Source: DATJPR01 sp963752915 (GTDB lineage: Bacteria > Bacteroidota > Ignavibacteria > UBA10030 > UBA6906). Taken from it: a stretch of 64,000 bases of DNA. The notes below the pieces were generated by a model. That model worked only from the letters and a program-made list of their open reading frames with translations, ran no database searches and was not told where the DNA came from. Positions within the stretch are counted from its first letter, which is position 1. Each line of letters begins with the position of its first letter. Made by a program: the position numbers and the translations under genes. The stretch is taken from assembly GCA_963752915.1 (NCBI GenBank), contig CAVVZZ010000010.1, forward strand, positions 1 through 64,000. Reading direction: 5' to 3'. Positions 1 through 8,981 of the stretch are shown here, piece after piece.

Positions 1-570
1 TGATATTTCCAATGCTTCCGACTACTGCGCCTTTGTATCGGGTTGGAAACGCATGAGCGGCGTCTTCGATCACGGGTAACATATGCTTACGTGCAATGGC
101 GAGTATTGCGTCCATTTCTACTGGATAACCTGCGATGTGGACGGGAAGGATGGCACGTGTGCGCTCGCTAATGGCAGCTTCAATGTTTGCTGGGTCGATG
201 TTAAGTGATTGAGAGTCGACATCAATAAAAACCGGTCGTGCACCGAGATAGCGAATCACCTCCGCTGTCGCGGCAAAGGTATACGGAGTTGTAATCACCT
301 CGTCGCCTGGCTGGAGGCCGATTGCTTCCAATGCAAGATGCATCGCCGCAGTGCAGGAATTTACAGCAATGGCATGTTTTGCTCCCACCGCTTTGCAAAT
401 TCCGCCTCGAACCGCTTCGCCTTGGGACCGGTAGTAATCCATCCTGAGATCAGCGCTTCGCGTATCTCAGCGAATTCCGCGTCGTCGATATCCGGCATCG
501 CGAATGGGATAAAGGACCGTTTCTGGACTTCCGCCGTAGTCAGATTTTCAATTGAATGTTCCATGGCCAC
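1..570 (-). pseudogene. DegT/DnrJ/EryC1/StrS sugar aminotransferase, 3'-partial, frameshifted
   Basis: This is the N-terminal third of a PLP-dependent sugar aminotransferase, the family that makes amino sugars for surface polysaccharides. The first frame (GTG at 570, ATG at 564) reads IPFAMPDIDDAEF and ISGWITTGPKAKRFE, the usual start of the family, then meets a stop at 361-363. The next frame carries on without a gap as GAKHAIAVNSCTAAMHL, then GDEVITTPYTFAATAEV, FIDVD and PVIEDAAHA to the window edge. One base is missing near 380-386, inside CGGTGGGAG. The catalytic lysine would lie beyond the edge. It overlaps the preceding gene by about 30 nt. The family call is firm. Whether the shift is real or a sequencing error cannot be told from the sequence. 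Confidence 0.85.
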
Positions 571-1823
571 CGATCTAGAGGTTTGATTCCGTTTTCAGTA
601 CAGTCCCTTGCTGGTTGTGATGCGCATGCGGAAAGCGGGATAGGCTTATGATCGCTTATCAGGTGTGCGTCAGACAGATTGTGTCGGAATACTAGCACCA
701 AGCACTTCTGGAATGTACTTCGAAGGCGAGATAGCGATTGCATCAACACTACGAGATAGGCGAGACGACGATCGTCCTTGAGAATCGAGGGGATGTTTTG
801 ATCTAATTCGGGCATCGCTCCTATGACGGCGACCCGCACTAGACCTTCTGCCTTTGCCAGCCAAGGGTTAGAAGGATATCGAAATTGGAGCTTCTTGAGC
901 ATCGCATGAGTGTTCAGCCCAACAAGCGAACCAAGAGCCGGATGAAACACAACACGCTGTTTTACTGGGATCGCTCTATACCCCATTCTGACTTTGAATT
1001 GATCAATGTGAGACGGTGCATCAAGTGATTGCATCGTATAAAATATACTCTTGATTCCCTCTCTTTTCATCAACTCTTTTGTCAGGCAATATACCAAAGC
1101 GTGATTGGGTTTGAACGGCAAGTATTCTGAAAGGGAATCTTGCTCGAGCAGGATGATCCATTCTTGGATCCTTACGAGCTGCATCACCGCCGCCAACTTG
1201 CCGTTAACCAACGCTGCCCATGCCTCAAATCCTGGCAACTCTGCTGCAATCCTACAACGTCTCTTCCAATCGGCCCGAGTTCGCCGATCTCGTCGGCTTT
1301 GTCGAGCAAGTGTGTCGATATGCAACCCCCACCCATGTTCTGCCAGAAGGGAGAAGGGAACAGGTTCGACTGAACAACTAGCCAAACCCCTTGCAACATT
1401 CTGTCGCGACTGCCGAGACAGATGGCAGAAGTCGTAGTCTCGAGAATCACAGACAACGTGATAGCTTACTGCCCCTATTCCAGAATTGCGAGGAGCTGAA
1501 AACCTGAGCGCTACAGCAGAGCTTCGAACGAGGATGTGTCGCAACTCCGACTCTTCTGGTTCGATTGTTCGGAAGAATGGGATTGCCTGGAACACTCGTG
1601 GGCCGAAAGCACACCAACTACTGCTTTCACTTAAAATCACAGATTGGCCCTGGCGCATGAACCATTCGCTCATTACATCCAGACCTGATTCTAGGCTATA
1701 TGTGGATTTGGTTGACGCGACGTTATTCATAGTTTTGAAAAAAATTGGATAGACGATCATCCATGATCTCTCGTGAGTGGAAACTTTCCTTTCCCTCACA
1801 AGTCCTAGTTCCTGACGGATCAT
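540..1823 (-). CDS. FemAB/GNAT-like acyltransferase (Acetyltransf_6 type)
   Basis: The 427-residue protein resembles the FemAB/BioF2-like acyltransferases found in exopolysaccharide and exosortase loci. It has a run of Arg-rich sequence (RQSRRDRRTRADWKRRCR, about residues 175-195), then GFEAWAALVNGKLAAVM, and the family-like block QSLDAPSHIDQFKVRMGY near residues 275-290. The start ATG (1823) overlaps the stop of the acetyltransferase gene before it as ATGA, which supports this start and implies translational coupling. The last 80-100 residues are unlike the family and run about 30 nt into the aminotransferase gene, so a frameshift near the 3' end is possible. The substrate is unknown; transfer of an acyl or amino-acyl group to a cell-surface sugar is an inference from context. 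Confidence 0.6.
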   Translation of the reverse strand: MIRQELGLVRERKVSTHERSWMIVYPIFFKTMNNVASTKSTYSLESGLDVMSEWFMRQGQSVILSESSSWCAFGPRVFQAIPFFRTIEPEESELRHILVRSSAVALRFSAPRNSGIGAVSYHVVCDSRDYDFCHLSRQSRQNVARGLASCSVEPVPFSLLAEHGWGLHIDTLARQSRRDRRTRADWKRRCRIAAELPGFEAWAALVNGKLAAVMQLVRIQEWIILLEQDSLSEYLPFKPNHALVYCLTKELMKREGIKSIFYTMQSLDAPSHIDQFKVRMGYRAIPVKQRVVFHPALGSLVGLNTHAMLKKLQFRYPSNPWLAKAEGLVRVAVIGAMPELDQNIPSILKDDRRLAYLVVLMQSLSRLRSTFQKCLVLVFRHNLSDAHLISDHKPIPLSACASQPARDCTENGIKPLDRWPWNIQLKI

Positions 1824-2503
1824 GGATGCAAGTTGGTTCCTGTCTTTCCTACAACACTTTCTATCGTCGGAAGGTTAAAAGACGGATCAAGAATGGATAT
1901 GTATGTGACAGTTTCTCCGGTTTCGAGGATTTCGCATTCCTTCCATCCCAGTTTCGAGAACACCCGACGACTGGAATTGTTGGATTTATATACACCGGCA
2001 ACAATCGCTCTACTTCCTCGTGAACCACTTACGGGTTCGGTCTCGCTCACTAGACAATCAAAAATCTGTTTTCCCCTGTGCGCTGATTCAATTGCGCCGA
2101 TTGTCATATGTGCCACGCCGGCTATTTTGGAGATGCTTTTCGCCGGATGCGTTAGCCTTTTCTTCCTCCTAAGGGCCCTCTTCCATAACGACCGATGGAA
2201 AAGCACCAGCGGATTTATCATGATACTCAATACAAGGCTACCCAGACCAGAAGTGAACATCTTCCAAAAAAAAGGACCATCGCACACACCTAATTGTCCG
2301 ACGATTCTTCCCGAATGTTCTACTACCAACAAGTACGCCCATGCGCTTGAAACGTGCCAACGGTAAATCGACCTGACATAGCGCCGGCCAAACAGCATTG
2401 GCAGATAGTCACTGGCAGAAAAGCATGCACAGTGCAGATTTGTTACTGAGTCGACGTCATCTTTTGATGCGAACCGAATGCTGTACCCTTGTGGCAATTC
2501 CAT
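1820..2503 (-). CDS. GNAT family N-acetyltransferase
   Basis: The 227-residue protein has the outline of a GNAT acetyltransferase. It starts with IRFASKDDVDSVTNLHCACF (strand 1/helix 1), has YLLVVEHSGRIVGQLGV (strands 2-4), and ends with a C-terminal IVAGVYKSNNSSRRVFSKLGW block, the usual 'N..A...Y.K.GF' acetyl-CoA end of the fold. The middle is unusual: a hydrophobic stretch (about residues 88-110) and a basic run replace the clear R-x-x-G-x-G/A acetyl-CoA loop, which is only weakly seen as IESAHRGKQIF. A purine-rich GGGAATGGA precedes the ATG at 2503. The gene is joined to the next one by an ATGA overlap. The acceptor is probably an amino sugar, by context only. Confidence 0.7.
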   Translation of the reverse strand: MELPQGYSIRFASKDDVDSVTNLHCACFSASDYLPMLFGRRYVRSIYRWHVSSAWAYLLVVEHSGRIVGQLGVCDGPFFWKMFTSGLGSLVLSIMINPLVLFHRSLWKRALRRKKRLTHPAKSISKIAGVAHMTIGAIESAHRGKQIFDCLVSETEPVSGSRGSRAIVAGVYKSNNSSRRVFSKLGWKECEILETGETVTYISILDPSFNLPTIESVVGKTGTNLHP

Positions 2504-2754
2504 AGTTCATTCCATTCCCTTTTTGAGACCTTGTAGTCGACAAAGAGGTGGGATAGGGTTTGATGCCCGTTTGCAGCGGTCACCCTTAGCGTTCACATAA
2601 AATGAAGAACCATCCTAAGGTAGATTCCCTGCGCGCATTAAGATTGTATAGAAAAATCGGTGCACTCCCGTCGCAGTCTTGCCGCGAACGCAAATGTCTT
2701 AGCCAACCGCCGCGCCTTTGAATGACTTGAGCTCTCATTTCAACGGATTCGAAC

Positions 2755-3684
2755 TCATAACGCATATTCTTCGCCAATGTCGCATGGATTATTCTTCGGA
2801 AAGACATTGTCTTGTTCTTTCACAATCCAGGCGGACAAGACGTCCCTTACGGGGCTGAATTCATGTGCACCTAGGAATCGTTCAAAACGATTGCGTGTTT
2901 TCCGAATGGAACAATAACGGCGAAAATAGTACATGGGCTTAAGGTCATCCAGTCGTGGGGCTTCTGGATCCAATTCCCATGGGTGCAGGTAGAATTGATA
3001 TAGGCCCTGATCACGTTGGATCCTGGCGGCACCCCATTTGAATAGGCCAAATGGAATCAGGCGAAAATATCCACCTCCACCCCATGGCAATACAGCCTTA
3101 CCAATCCGCAGGCTTGACATCTTGACTTCCCAGAGACCATTGGGAAGTCGCTCAATCGGCAGTGAAGGATCAAGCCCACCAATCTTTCCGTACAAGTCAT
3201 GATACGTTGCGGGGAAAACGCTGGAGTCGTAAAGGATGCCTTCCTGCGCCAAGATATCCAAAGCCCACTGAGTAATCGAGGCAGAGGATGCCCTAAAACC
3301 TAGCACCTTTTCACCGATAATGCTCTCGAGAATACCTACAGATCGACGTAAGTCTTCAAGAAACTCTTCGGGGGTTTGTGTATAAATCAGTCTATGTCCA
3401 TATCCGTGGCTAGCCACTTCATGCCCTCGGCAGTTGATTTCTTTCACCAGCTGCGGCTGTCTTTCAGCGACCCAACCGAGGATGAAGAAAGTCGCCTTCA
3501 TGTTGTAGCGATCCAACAAATCCAAAATCCAATGGGTACTACCTTCGATCCGCGGCGTGAATTGTTTCCACGATTCGATCCCTACGATTCGAGATCTGAA
3601 TTGATAGGCTGCATCGACGACTAGCAGATGGAACCAGTCTTCGACGTCAATGCTCAGTATCATTTTGCTAACGTTAGGCGACAT
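2755..3684 (-). CDS. XrtA-associated type polysaccharide deacetylase (NodB fold, DUF3473)
   Basis: This is a 309-residue carbohydrate esterase 4 protein of the type found in exosortase/PEP-CTERM exopolysaccharide loci. The catalytic NodB motifs are visible: SIDVEDWF at the N-terminus (metal-binding Asp), KATFFILGWVAE, and GHEVASHGYGHRLIY with the H-x3-H metal ligands. RASSASIT lies where the family has its substrate-lining arginine, and QFYLHPWELDPE is the C-terminal DUF3473 hallmark. It probably removes acetyl groups from a surface polysaccharide. Two starts are possible: 3684 (overlapping the next gene by about 11 nt) or the internal ATG at 3663, which places MILSIDVEDW at the start as in most relatives. 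No exosortase gene is in the window. Confidence 0.9.
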   Translation of the reverse strand: MSPNVSKMILSIDVEDWFHLLVVDAAYQFRSRIVGIESWKQFTPRIEGSTHWILDLLDRYNMKATFFILGWVAERQPQLVKEINCRGHEVASHGYGHRLIYTQTPEEFLEDLRRSVGILESIIGEKVLGFRASSASITQWALDILAQEGILYDSSVFPATYHDLYGKIGGLDPSLPIERLPNGLWEVKMSSLRIGKAVLPWGGGGYFRLIPFGLFKWGAARIQRDQGLYQFYLHPWELDPEAPRLDDLKPMYYFRRYCSIRKTRNRFERFLGAHEFSPVRDVLSAWIVKEQDNVFPKNNPCDIGEEYAL

Positions 3685-4726
3685 CCGTGTCTCCCCATGT
3701 CAGATACCAATTACGATCCTGGGCTGTACTCGAGGAGCCACCTCCATCATGTCTCAGTGGGTAAGTGAACAAGTAGAATTGTTTTGGGAGAAGAGCTCTT
3801 GGCCACTTGATAAATCCGTTACGTGCAAGCGCTTCGGCATTCGGGTTAGCATGTCCAACGAGGAATGCAAGCATTCGGATTCCTTGTGTCTTAGACTGAT
3901 TGACAATCGCGCCCAACAATTCACCTGCAACCCGATTGCTCTTGGTGACGAGGTCAACAACAATGCCTGCCTTTAGCCCCTTGAACTGTATAGTCTTCCA
4001 GATTAGATATCCAGCATATTCTCCACCATTATAGGCATGGAGTATTCTGTACTCGTTGCCTGGCGAATGCTTGTACCTCCAAGTCAAGTACTGTTTGCTT
4101 CTGTCGATGAATGAGAAGGCTTGACTCGCGTTGTTCAGCAGCTCATCTCCGCCAACGAGGAACTCCGACCCAGAGAGGATCTCCAATTTCGAACCAATCC
4201 GCCTAAGCCCACGTTTCGTTGGCGCGTCGGGGACCTTGTTTCCTCTACCGGAAAACCCGAATACGGGGCGCACATAAAGAAACAATGATTCGTTTTCATT
4301 CCACCCTGGAAACCGTCGAAATGCGTGCACCGACAATTTGTTGGGGAACGTAAATATCATTGAAGCGCCCTGATTTGATAAGTCTTCAACAATCGCTTGG
4401 ACGAGCGAACGGAAGAGACCTCTGCGGCGGAAATGTGAGGAAGTCATAGCACCCGTCAGCAAATGCGCGGTGCGGGTTGTCCCGTTCGTATGAATTGAAT
4501 AGCCAGACACGGCTTGCATCGCTGCAATTTCCCCGCTCTTGGCGCGTGCGACATACATTTGCACATTAGCAACCGGATTCTCAAAATAGCGCCAATTCCA
4601 GAACTCTTTTCGATTGTAGGGTGCTCCGTACTCGCCTCTCACAAGTTCCAATATGCCTGGCACATCAGACGCCGTTGCCAATTCGATCCGAAATTCTCCC
4701 GCTGATTTGTTCATACCAACTTCCAT
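3674..4726 (-). CDS. GNAT family N-acetyltransferase, 350 aa
   Basis: The N-terminal half is a clear GNAT domain: IELATASDVPGILELVR, then MYVARAKSGEIAAMQAVSGY, then SSHFRRRGLFRSLVQAIVEDL with the acetyl-CoA-binding RRRGLF loop (R-x-x-G-x). MIFTFPNKLSVHAFRRFPGW follows as the last GNAT strand-helix. The C-terminal half has a second GNAT-like section (YLTWRYKHSPGNEYRILHAYNGGEYAGYLIWK), as in tandem GNAT proteins of polysaccharide loci. The start may be 4726 or the ATG at 4714 (MNKSAGEF). The substrate is unknown; N- or O-acetylation of an exopolysaccharide precursor is inferred from the neighbours. Confidence 0.75.
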   Translation of the reverse strand: MEVGMNKSAGEFRIELATASDVPGILELVRGEYGAPYNRKEFWNWRYFENPVANVQMYVARAKSGEIAAMQAVSGYSIHTNGTTRTAHLLTGAMTSSHFRRRGLFRSLVQAIVEDLSNQGASMIFTFPNKLSVHAFRRFPGWNENESLFLYVRPVFGFSGRGNKVPDAPTKRGLRRIGSKLEILSGSEFLVGGDELLNNASQAFSFIDRSKQYLTWRYKHSPGNEYRILHAYNGGEYAGYLIWKTIQFKGLKAGIVVDLVTKSNRVAGELLGAIVNQSKTQGIRMLAFLVGHANPNAEALARNGFIKWPRALLPKQFYLFTYPLRHDGGGSSSTAQDRNWYLTWGDTDVA

Positions 4727-5749
4727 CTGTGTAGGATTCCGTCGACATTTCTAACTGCGATCGGAGTAGCAAAGAAGTACCCTGTCCGATTGACCCCCCC
4801 AGGCATAAGAACTCTACCCATCTGGAAGGCTGCCTGCTTGGAAACCAGTGGGCCACGACCACCTATCCGTAAGCCACCGGGCAAGCACAAGCCATTCGTG
4901 TCCATTACGTGTAGCGTAAACTGTGACCGAGGAATCCCGATTAACTTGGCTCGGTTCTGCAGCAGTTCCAAACAGGGACCAATCTCCGACTTGACAAGCA
5001 CTCAAACAGCTACCCGATATCGGACATAGTGAGCGGAGTTCACCAGAGAACGACAGGAACTGTATGTAGTTCTGTTCATATGGCGTGTCGGTTGCCAAAA
5101 AGTATCCGCCATCGGTTGGAAGAATTGATACCGCCCTTGTTTGTTGGCTGCCTTGAGCAAGGATCTTTAGGGACTTGAATTGGTCTTCCGTGGCTAGCAC
5201 TTTTGATTCTTTGTCAGTGTCCCCGGTGAGGATGATCATACTCCCGGTACGTTTGTCATGCATCATACAGTGGATGTGCCGTATTTGCCCCGGCTCGAAT
5301 CGGTGCGCGATATGCCACGTACCACCATTGTCATCTGATCGGAAGACATCGACTTGGCTTCGTTTCTTGTTGTAGAAATACTCACCGGAAAAGACACTAC
5401 CATCTGGGCACTCCTCGATTTTCATGGAACGACCGCGGCGCTGCAGTACCGGCTCGAATCTCTCGCTTCCGACATTACATCTTACAATGCCGCCGTGTAC
5501 CACTCCAACCAAGCTGCCATCCTTCATAGGCCGCAAATTGAGGAATCCCGCTCTCAGGAAACGACTTGGAAGTGCCCAACGGCTGAGGGCACGCTTTATC
5601 GGCTGTATATCAAGACGTGCACGGTGCAGGAAACGATCGCCCAGATTATCGCTGAAATAGACATCATAACCCCTTGAGGCCCATATCCGACCTGATTCTT
5701 CAATGTACTGGGCTCGGAACTCTCCCAACAGGTTATGCTCGAACTTCAT
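4711..5749 (-). pseudogene. BNR/sialidase-like beta-propeller protein, frameshifted near its C-terminus
   Basis: The protein resembles BNR-repeat proteins that occur in polysaccharide clusters. It has an Asp-box-like VDVFRSDDNGGTWHIAHRF and repeated GSLVGVVHGGIVRC and GSVFSGEYFYNKKRS blade-like units. The start is set by an ATGA overlap with the glycosyltransferase before it (ATG 5747-5749, TGA 5746-5748). The first frame ends WPTGFQAGSLPDG and stops. The adjacent frame carries the natural-looking end AAFQMGRVLMPGGVNRTGYFF to 4711, so a one-base shift lies near 4825-4841 within a GCAGGCAGCC direct repeat. There is no signal peptide, so a cytoplasmic location or unknown export is implied. The enzyme activity is unknown. 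Confidence 0.6.
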
Positions 5750-6982
5750 TTTTCCCCACCAAGAGCGATTTCGACAAGATGCCTCTCTATTTCCCCGCAC
5801 TGCTGTTTCATTGAGAAATGTTTGGTGGCGTACAAGCGACCTGCTTGACCAAGCCGATCGCGTTCCGCGTCCGACATTCGTCTGACTGCTTCAATTGCTT
5901 CAGCCAAGGCTTTGCCATTATGTGGCGAGGTGGCAAGTCCACAGCCCGCAATTTGTACCACTTGGGCTGCTGCTCCTTCGGCGGCCACGACAATCGGTTT
6001 CGCTGACGCCATGTATACTTGAAGTTTGGACGGAATGGCCGCCTCTCGGTGTTTTGCGCGAGCTAGTGTTACAAGGAGGACGTCCGCCATTCCGAGATAC
6101 ATCGGGACTTGATCCTCCGGCACTGACTCACGGAAGGAAATATTTGTAATGAATGATTCATTGGCACGATTCATGATTCGCTCTTTCTCAATGCCATCGC
6201 CCAAAACAACAAACTGCACATTGGGATTGCCAAGCAACTCGAGAGCAGCATCGAGAACCATATCAAGGCCCTGGGCCTTTCCTATGTTGCCGGCAAACAG
6301 AGCAATGAATTTTCCTTCCAAACCAAGTCGGCGTTTCAATGACAAGCCATCAACCGGGCCGTATTCCTGAAGATCGACCCAATTGTGAACAAGCAAAACT
6401 TTGGATTTGTCTTTGACTCTATCCGCGACACGTGTCCTCATCGTCTCTGAAAGTGTGAAGATAAGAGAAGCTCTCGCATAGATAAACCTCTCGATCGCCT
6501 TCAGGAATCGAATTGCCCACTTCGACTTTACATAGCCCAACGCAATAGGTGCATCTGGCCACAAGTCTTGCACGTCGAACACAAACCGTGCGCCTCGAAG
6601 GACTGACCCGAACCATCCAGATAGCCCAAGGAAATAAGGAGGAGATGCAACGTAGACTACTTCAGGCCTCGGGCCGGATAAGAGTCCGATCAACGAGAAG
6701 ACACTAAAACTCAAGTAGTTCAATGCACGATTCAAACTCGACTGCCTATTACTTGAGATGTGCGTGAAGACTCGATACACAGTCGCATTCTCGCTCCATG
6801 GTTCACTATCGGATAAGTGATTTCCGATAGCCGGGGAAAAGAACGCCTTTGGGATAAGATGGGAAACAGGTTACAACTGATACCGAGTGTCCCGCCTTAG
6901 CAAGGGAAAGGACAAGCTCCCCCATCCTGCGGGCTGCGCCCCTTTCAGGTGGAAAGACCATTGAAACAATGTGCACCCGCAT
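5746..6982 (-). pseudogene. WbuB-like GT4 glycosyltransferase, frameshifted near the N-terminus
   Basis: A GT4 glycosyltransferase of the WbuB/fucosamine-transferase type. The N-terminal piece (MRVHIVSMVFPPERGAARRM, start ATG 6982) ends at a stop after FPGYRKSLIR. The neighbouring frame goes on with SEPWSENATVYRVFTHISS. One extra base near 6810 separates them; removing it gives the expected continuous N-terminal Rossmann domain. Then come VVYVASPPYFLG, FDVQDLWPDAPIALGY, LLVHNWVD, the UDP-sugar region FIALFAGNIGKAQGLDMVLDA and SKLQVYMASAKPIVVAAEG, all typical. It probably adds a sugar to a lipid-linked polysaccharide unit on the cytoplasmic side of the membrane. Its stop overlaps the next start. 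Confidence 0.85.
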
Positions 6983-7041
6983 AGATTCTCGATTCTCATG
7001 TTCATCATTCACAACCCTCCGTTGAGCCGGTGATCTTCGTG

Positions 7042-7604
7042 CTACGCGCGTGGCGCTGCCCATCGACCCTTTTTCGGCGGTTGAGCTAACATGTCGTCGT
7101 GACTTTTTCGATCTTCCCCGTTTGCAAACCGATCTGCGATTTTGCGTGCAGGAACGCCCCCGTGGATTTCATAGGGAGGCACGTCTTTTGTTACAACCGA
7201 ACCAGAGGCGATAATTGAACCTCTCCCAATTGTCAGCCCAGCCATTATAATCACTCCATATCCAACCCAGACATCGGCTTCAATGACCGTGTTTTTAGTA
7301 CCGATCGCCCGGAGAATACCATGGGACATGCTGGAATGTTAAACCGGTGATCTCCACCCACAATTGCTACGCGAGGGGCAAACATAACATAACGTCCTAT
7401 CTCCACGCCCGGCCCGATATAGCAATCCGGACCAATCGACGAATATTCATGGGCAATCAAATCGCGGGAAACACGGCTCTTCCCATTGATGAAAAAAGTC
7501 TCGTGAACGTGTTTCAATCTATATCGTTTTCGTTTGTAGAACATTACAACGCTCCGATAGAGAGTGTGAAGAACTTCTATGTTCCTCAGTTTTTTTCGTA
7601 ACAC
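7042..7604 (-). pseudogene. Hexapeptide-repeat acyltransferase (CatB/LbH type), frameshifted
   Basis: A left-handed beta-helix O-acyltransferase. The N-terminal frame (from 7604) has isoleucine-patch repeats, IGPDCYIGPGVEIGRYVMFAP, and the catalytic-type GGDHRFNIPACPMVFSG. It then goes out of frame in an A5 run at 7292-7296. The other frame continues TVIEADVWVGYGVIIMAGLTI, GSIIASGSVVTKDVPPYEI and GGVPARKI, the conserved C-terminal turns. One more A in the run would restore a single protein of about 185 residues. Such enzymes acetylate sugars of exopolysaccharides or O-antigens. The homopolymer site makes a sequencing error plausible here. Confidence 0.85.
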
Positions 7605-7736
7605 GAGTTCACCTCTTTGCTGAACTTAGGATCGAACGAGACGAGCAATCTGGAAGCGACTGAGTCTTTATGCGAGATTACCTGTCTGAATGGCTCTCCG
7701 TCGGGAACAAACGTCATCGAGGGGGATTGGGCATTC

Positions 7737-8888
7737 TCAATCCCACGCTGGTGACATTGGCCCGTCTTTGAAAGATGGCAATGGTTTCTTTGCAAGGAGA
7801 GACTCGCAGACGGAAAGAAATCTCTCCGCAGCAACAGCGGGTGACCAACAATTGGCAATGGATTTCTGGCCCTCTTCTGCCAGCCGGAGCCGCAACTGTT
7901 CATCCCTGCCTAATTCGCAAAGCAGATCGCCTAGTCCTTTGTAGTCGCCGGTATCAAACAGCAGGCCATTCCCCCTGTGCCGAATCATCGACTTCGCTCC
8001 GCCCGCCCTTCGATTCGCGATGGCGGCGCATCCTTCTCCCATTGCTTCATTGAGTACGATTCCCCATCCCTCACCGCCGGTACTTGGAAGCACATAAACA
8101 TGGCTTTGGCGCATCATCCTCATCACCTCTGCTGTCGGAGTTCCGGGTAAAAACGAACAAGCCCCGGCCGGTAGCAAATCTGCTGCAAGTCTCTTCAATC
8201 GGTTCTCCTCTGGCCCGTTTCCGACGAGGGTCAGCGTTGCGTCTGCACGTTCGGTCAAGAGCCGGGGGAAAGCCCTTATGAGTGTGTCAACTCTTTTCCA
8301 TCCCAACATGCGTCCCACCCAGAGCACTCGGAAGCCCTTTCCTTCGCTGGTTCGTTCGCACGGTGGCAGAGGATCTGACATTGTTGCGAAGTACCCCCAA
8401 TTCCACAGCCTGCCGGAGAACTGCGCTATCCGTTTGATGTCTGATGCAGCGTAACCCCCGATTGCCTGAAAATGAAAAAGCGGAGAGGTTTCCAGTTGGC
8501 GGAAATTCATAGTCATGCGTGCAAAACGCGGGTGCAACAGCCTCGCCATGCCAATCGGTGGTTTCCACCATCGTTCGGTCATGTGAAATGTGAGTTTCTT
8601 GTTTTCGAGACGATCTCTCATCCTGGCAAACAGCCTCTCACCGCACAACACAACATCAGCCTCATCCCACCATTGCTCAAACAGCCGCGTTTCTGTCTCG
8701 TTTTCTCCCTGACGCAGGATCCAGGGGTCGTTCTCTTTCATGTTCCAACCGAGCGTCTGACGATCGTTCATGAAGGGATAGTAGACGGCACCATAACGGA
8801 AGTTTGACTCGCCCACGAGGTTCGCAAGACACCGAGCTAATGGTAGCACTTGGTGACTTGGCAAGTTGAAAACTTGGAAAACGCGCAT
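7737..8888 (-). CDS. GT4 family glycosyltransferase
   Basis: An uninterrupted GT4 (GT-B fold) glycosyltransferase of about 383 residues. I chose ATG 8888 (MRVFQVFNLPSHQVLPLARC) because it begins the first Rossmann strand. The C-terminal nucleotide-sugar domain has RVLWVGRMLGWKRVDTLIRA, TLTLVGNGPEENRLKRLA and the EX7E-type block STGGEGWGIVLNEAMGEGCA, with the two glutamates spaced as in the family. An LLFDTGDYKGLGDLL section follows. It is likely to add one residue of the repeat unit in the cytoplasm. The C-terminal 20 residues are not conserved-looking. This is one of the few intact genes in the first 19 kb. Confidence 0.85.
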   Translation of the reverse strand: MRVFQVFNLPSHQVLPLARCLANLVGESNFRYGAVYYPFMNDRQTLGWNMKENDPWILRQGENETETRLFEQWWDEADVVLCGERLFARMRDRLENKKLTFHMTERWWKPPIGMARLLHPRFARMTMNFRQLETSPLFHFQAIGGYAASDIKRIAQFSGRLWNWGYFATMSDPLPPCERTSEGKGFRVLWVGRMLGWKRVDTLIRAFPRLLTERADATLTLVGNGPEENRLKRLAADLLPAGACSFLPGTPTAEVMRMMRQSHVYVLPSTGGEGWGIVLNEAMGEGCAAIANRRAGGAKSMIRHRGNGLLFDTGDYKGLGDLLCELGRDEQLRLRLAEEGQKSIANCWSPAVAAERFLSVCESLLAKKPLPSFKDGPMSPAWD

Positions 8889-8981
8889 TCGTTGAACTCC
8901 TTTTAGTACTTGCGACCCCCAGACATTCCAAATCATGTTGCAGAGTCGACGATCAAGAATTGCTTCATTGTAGATTACGGA

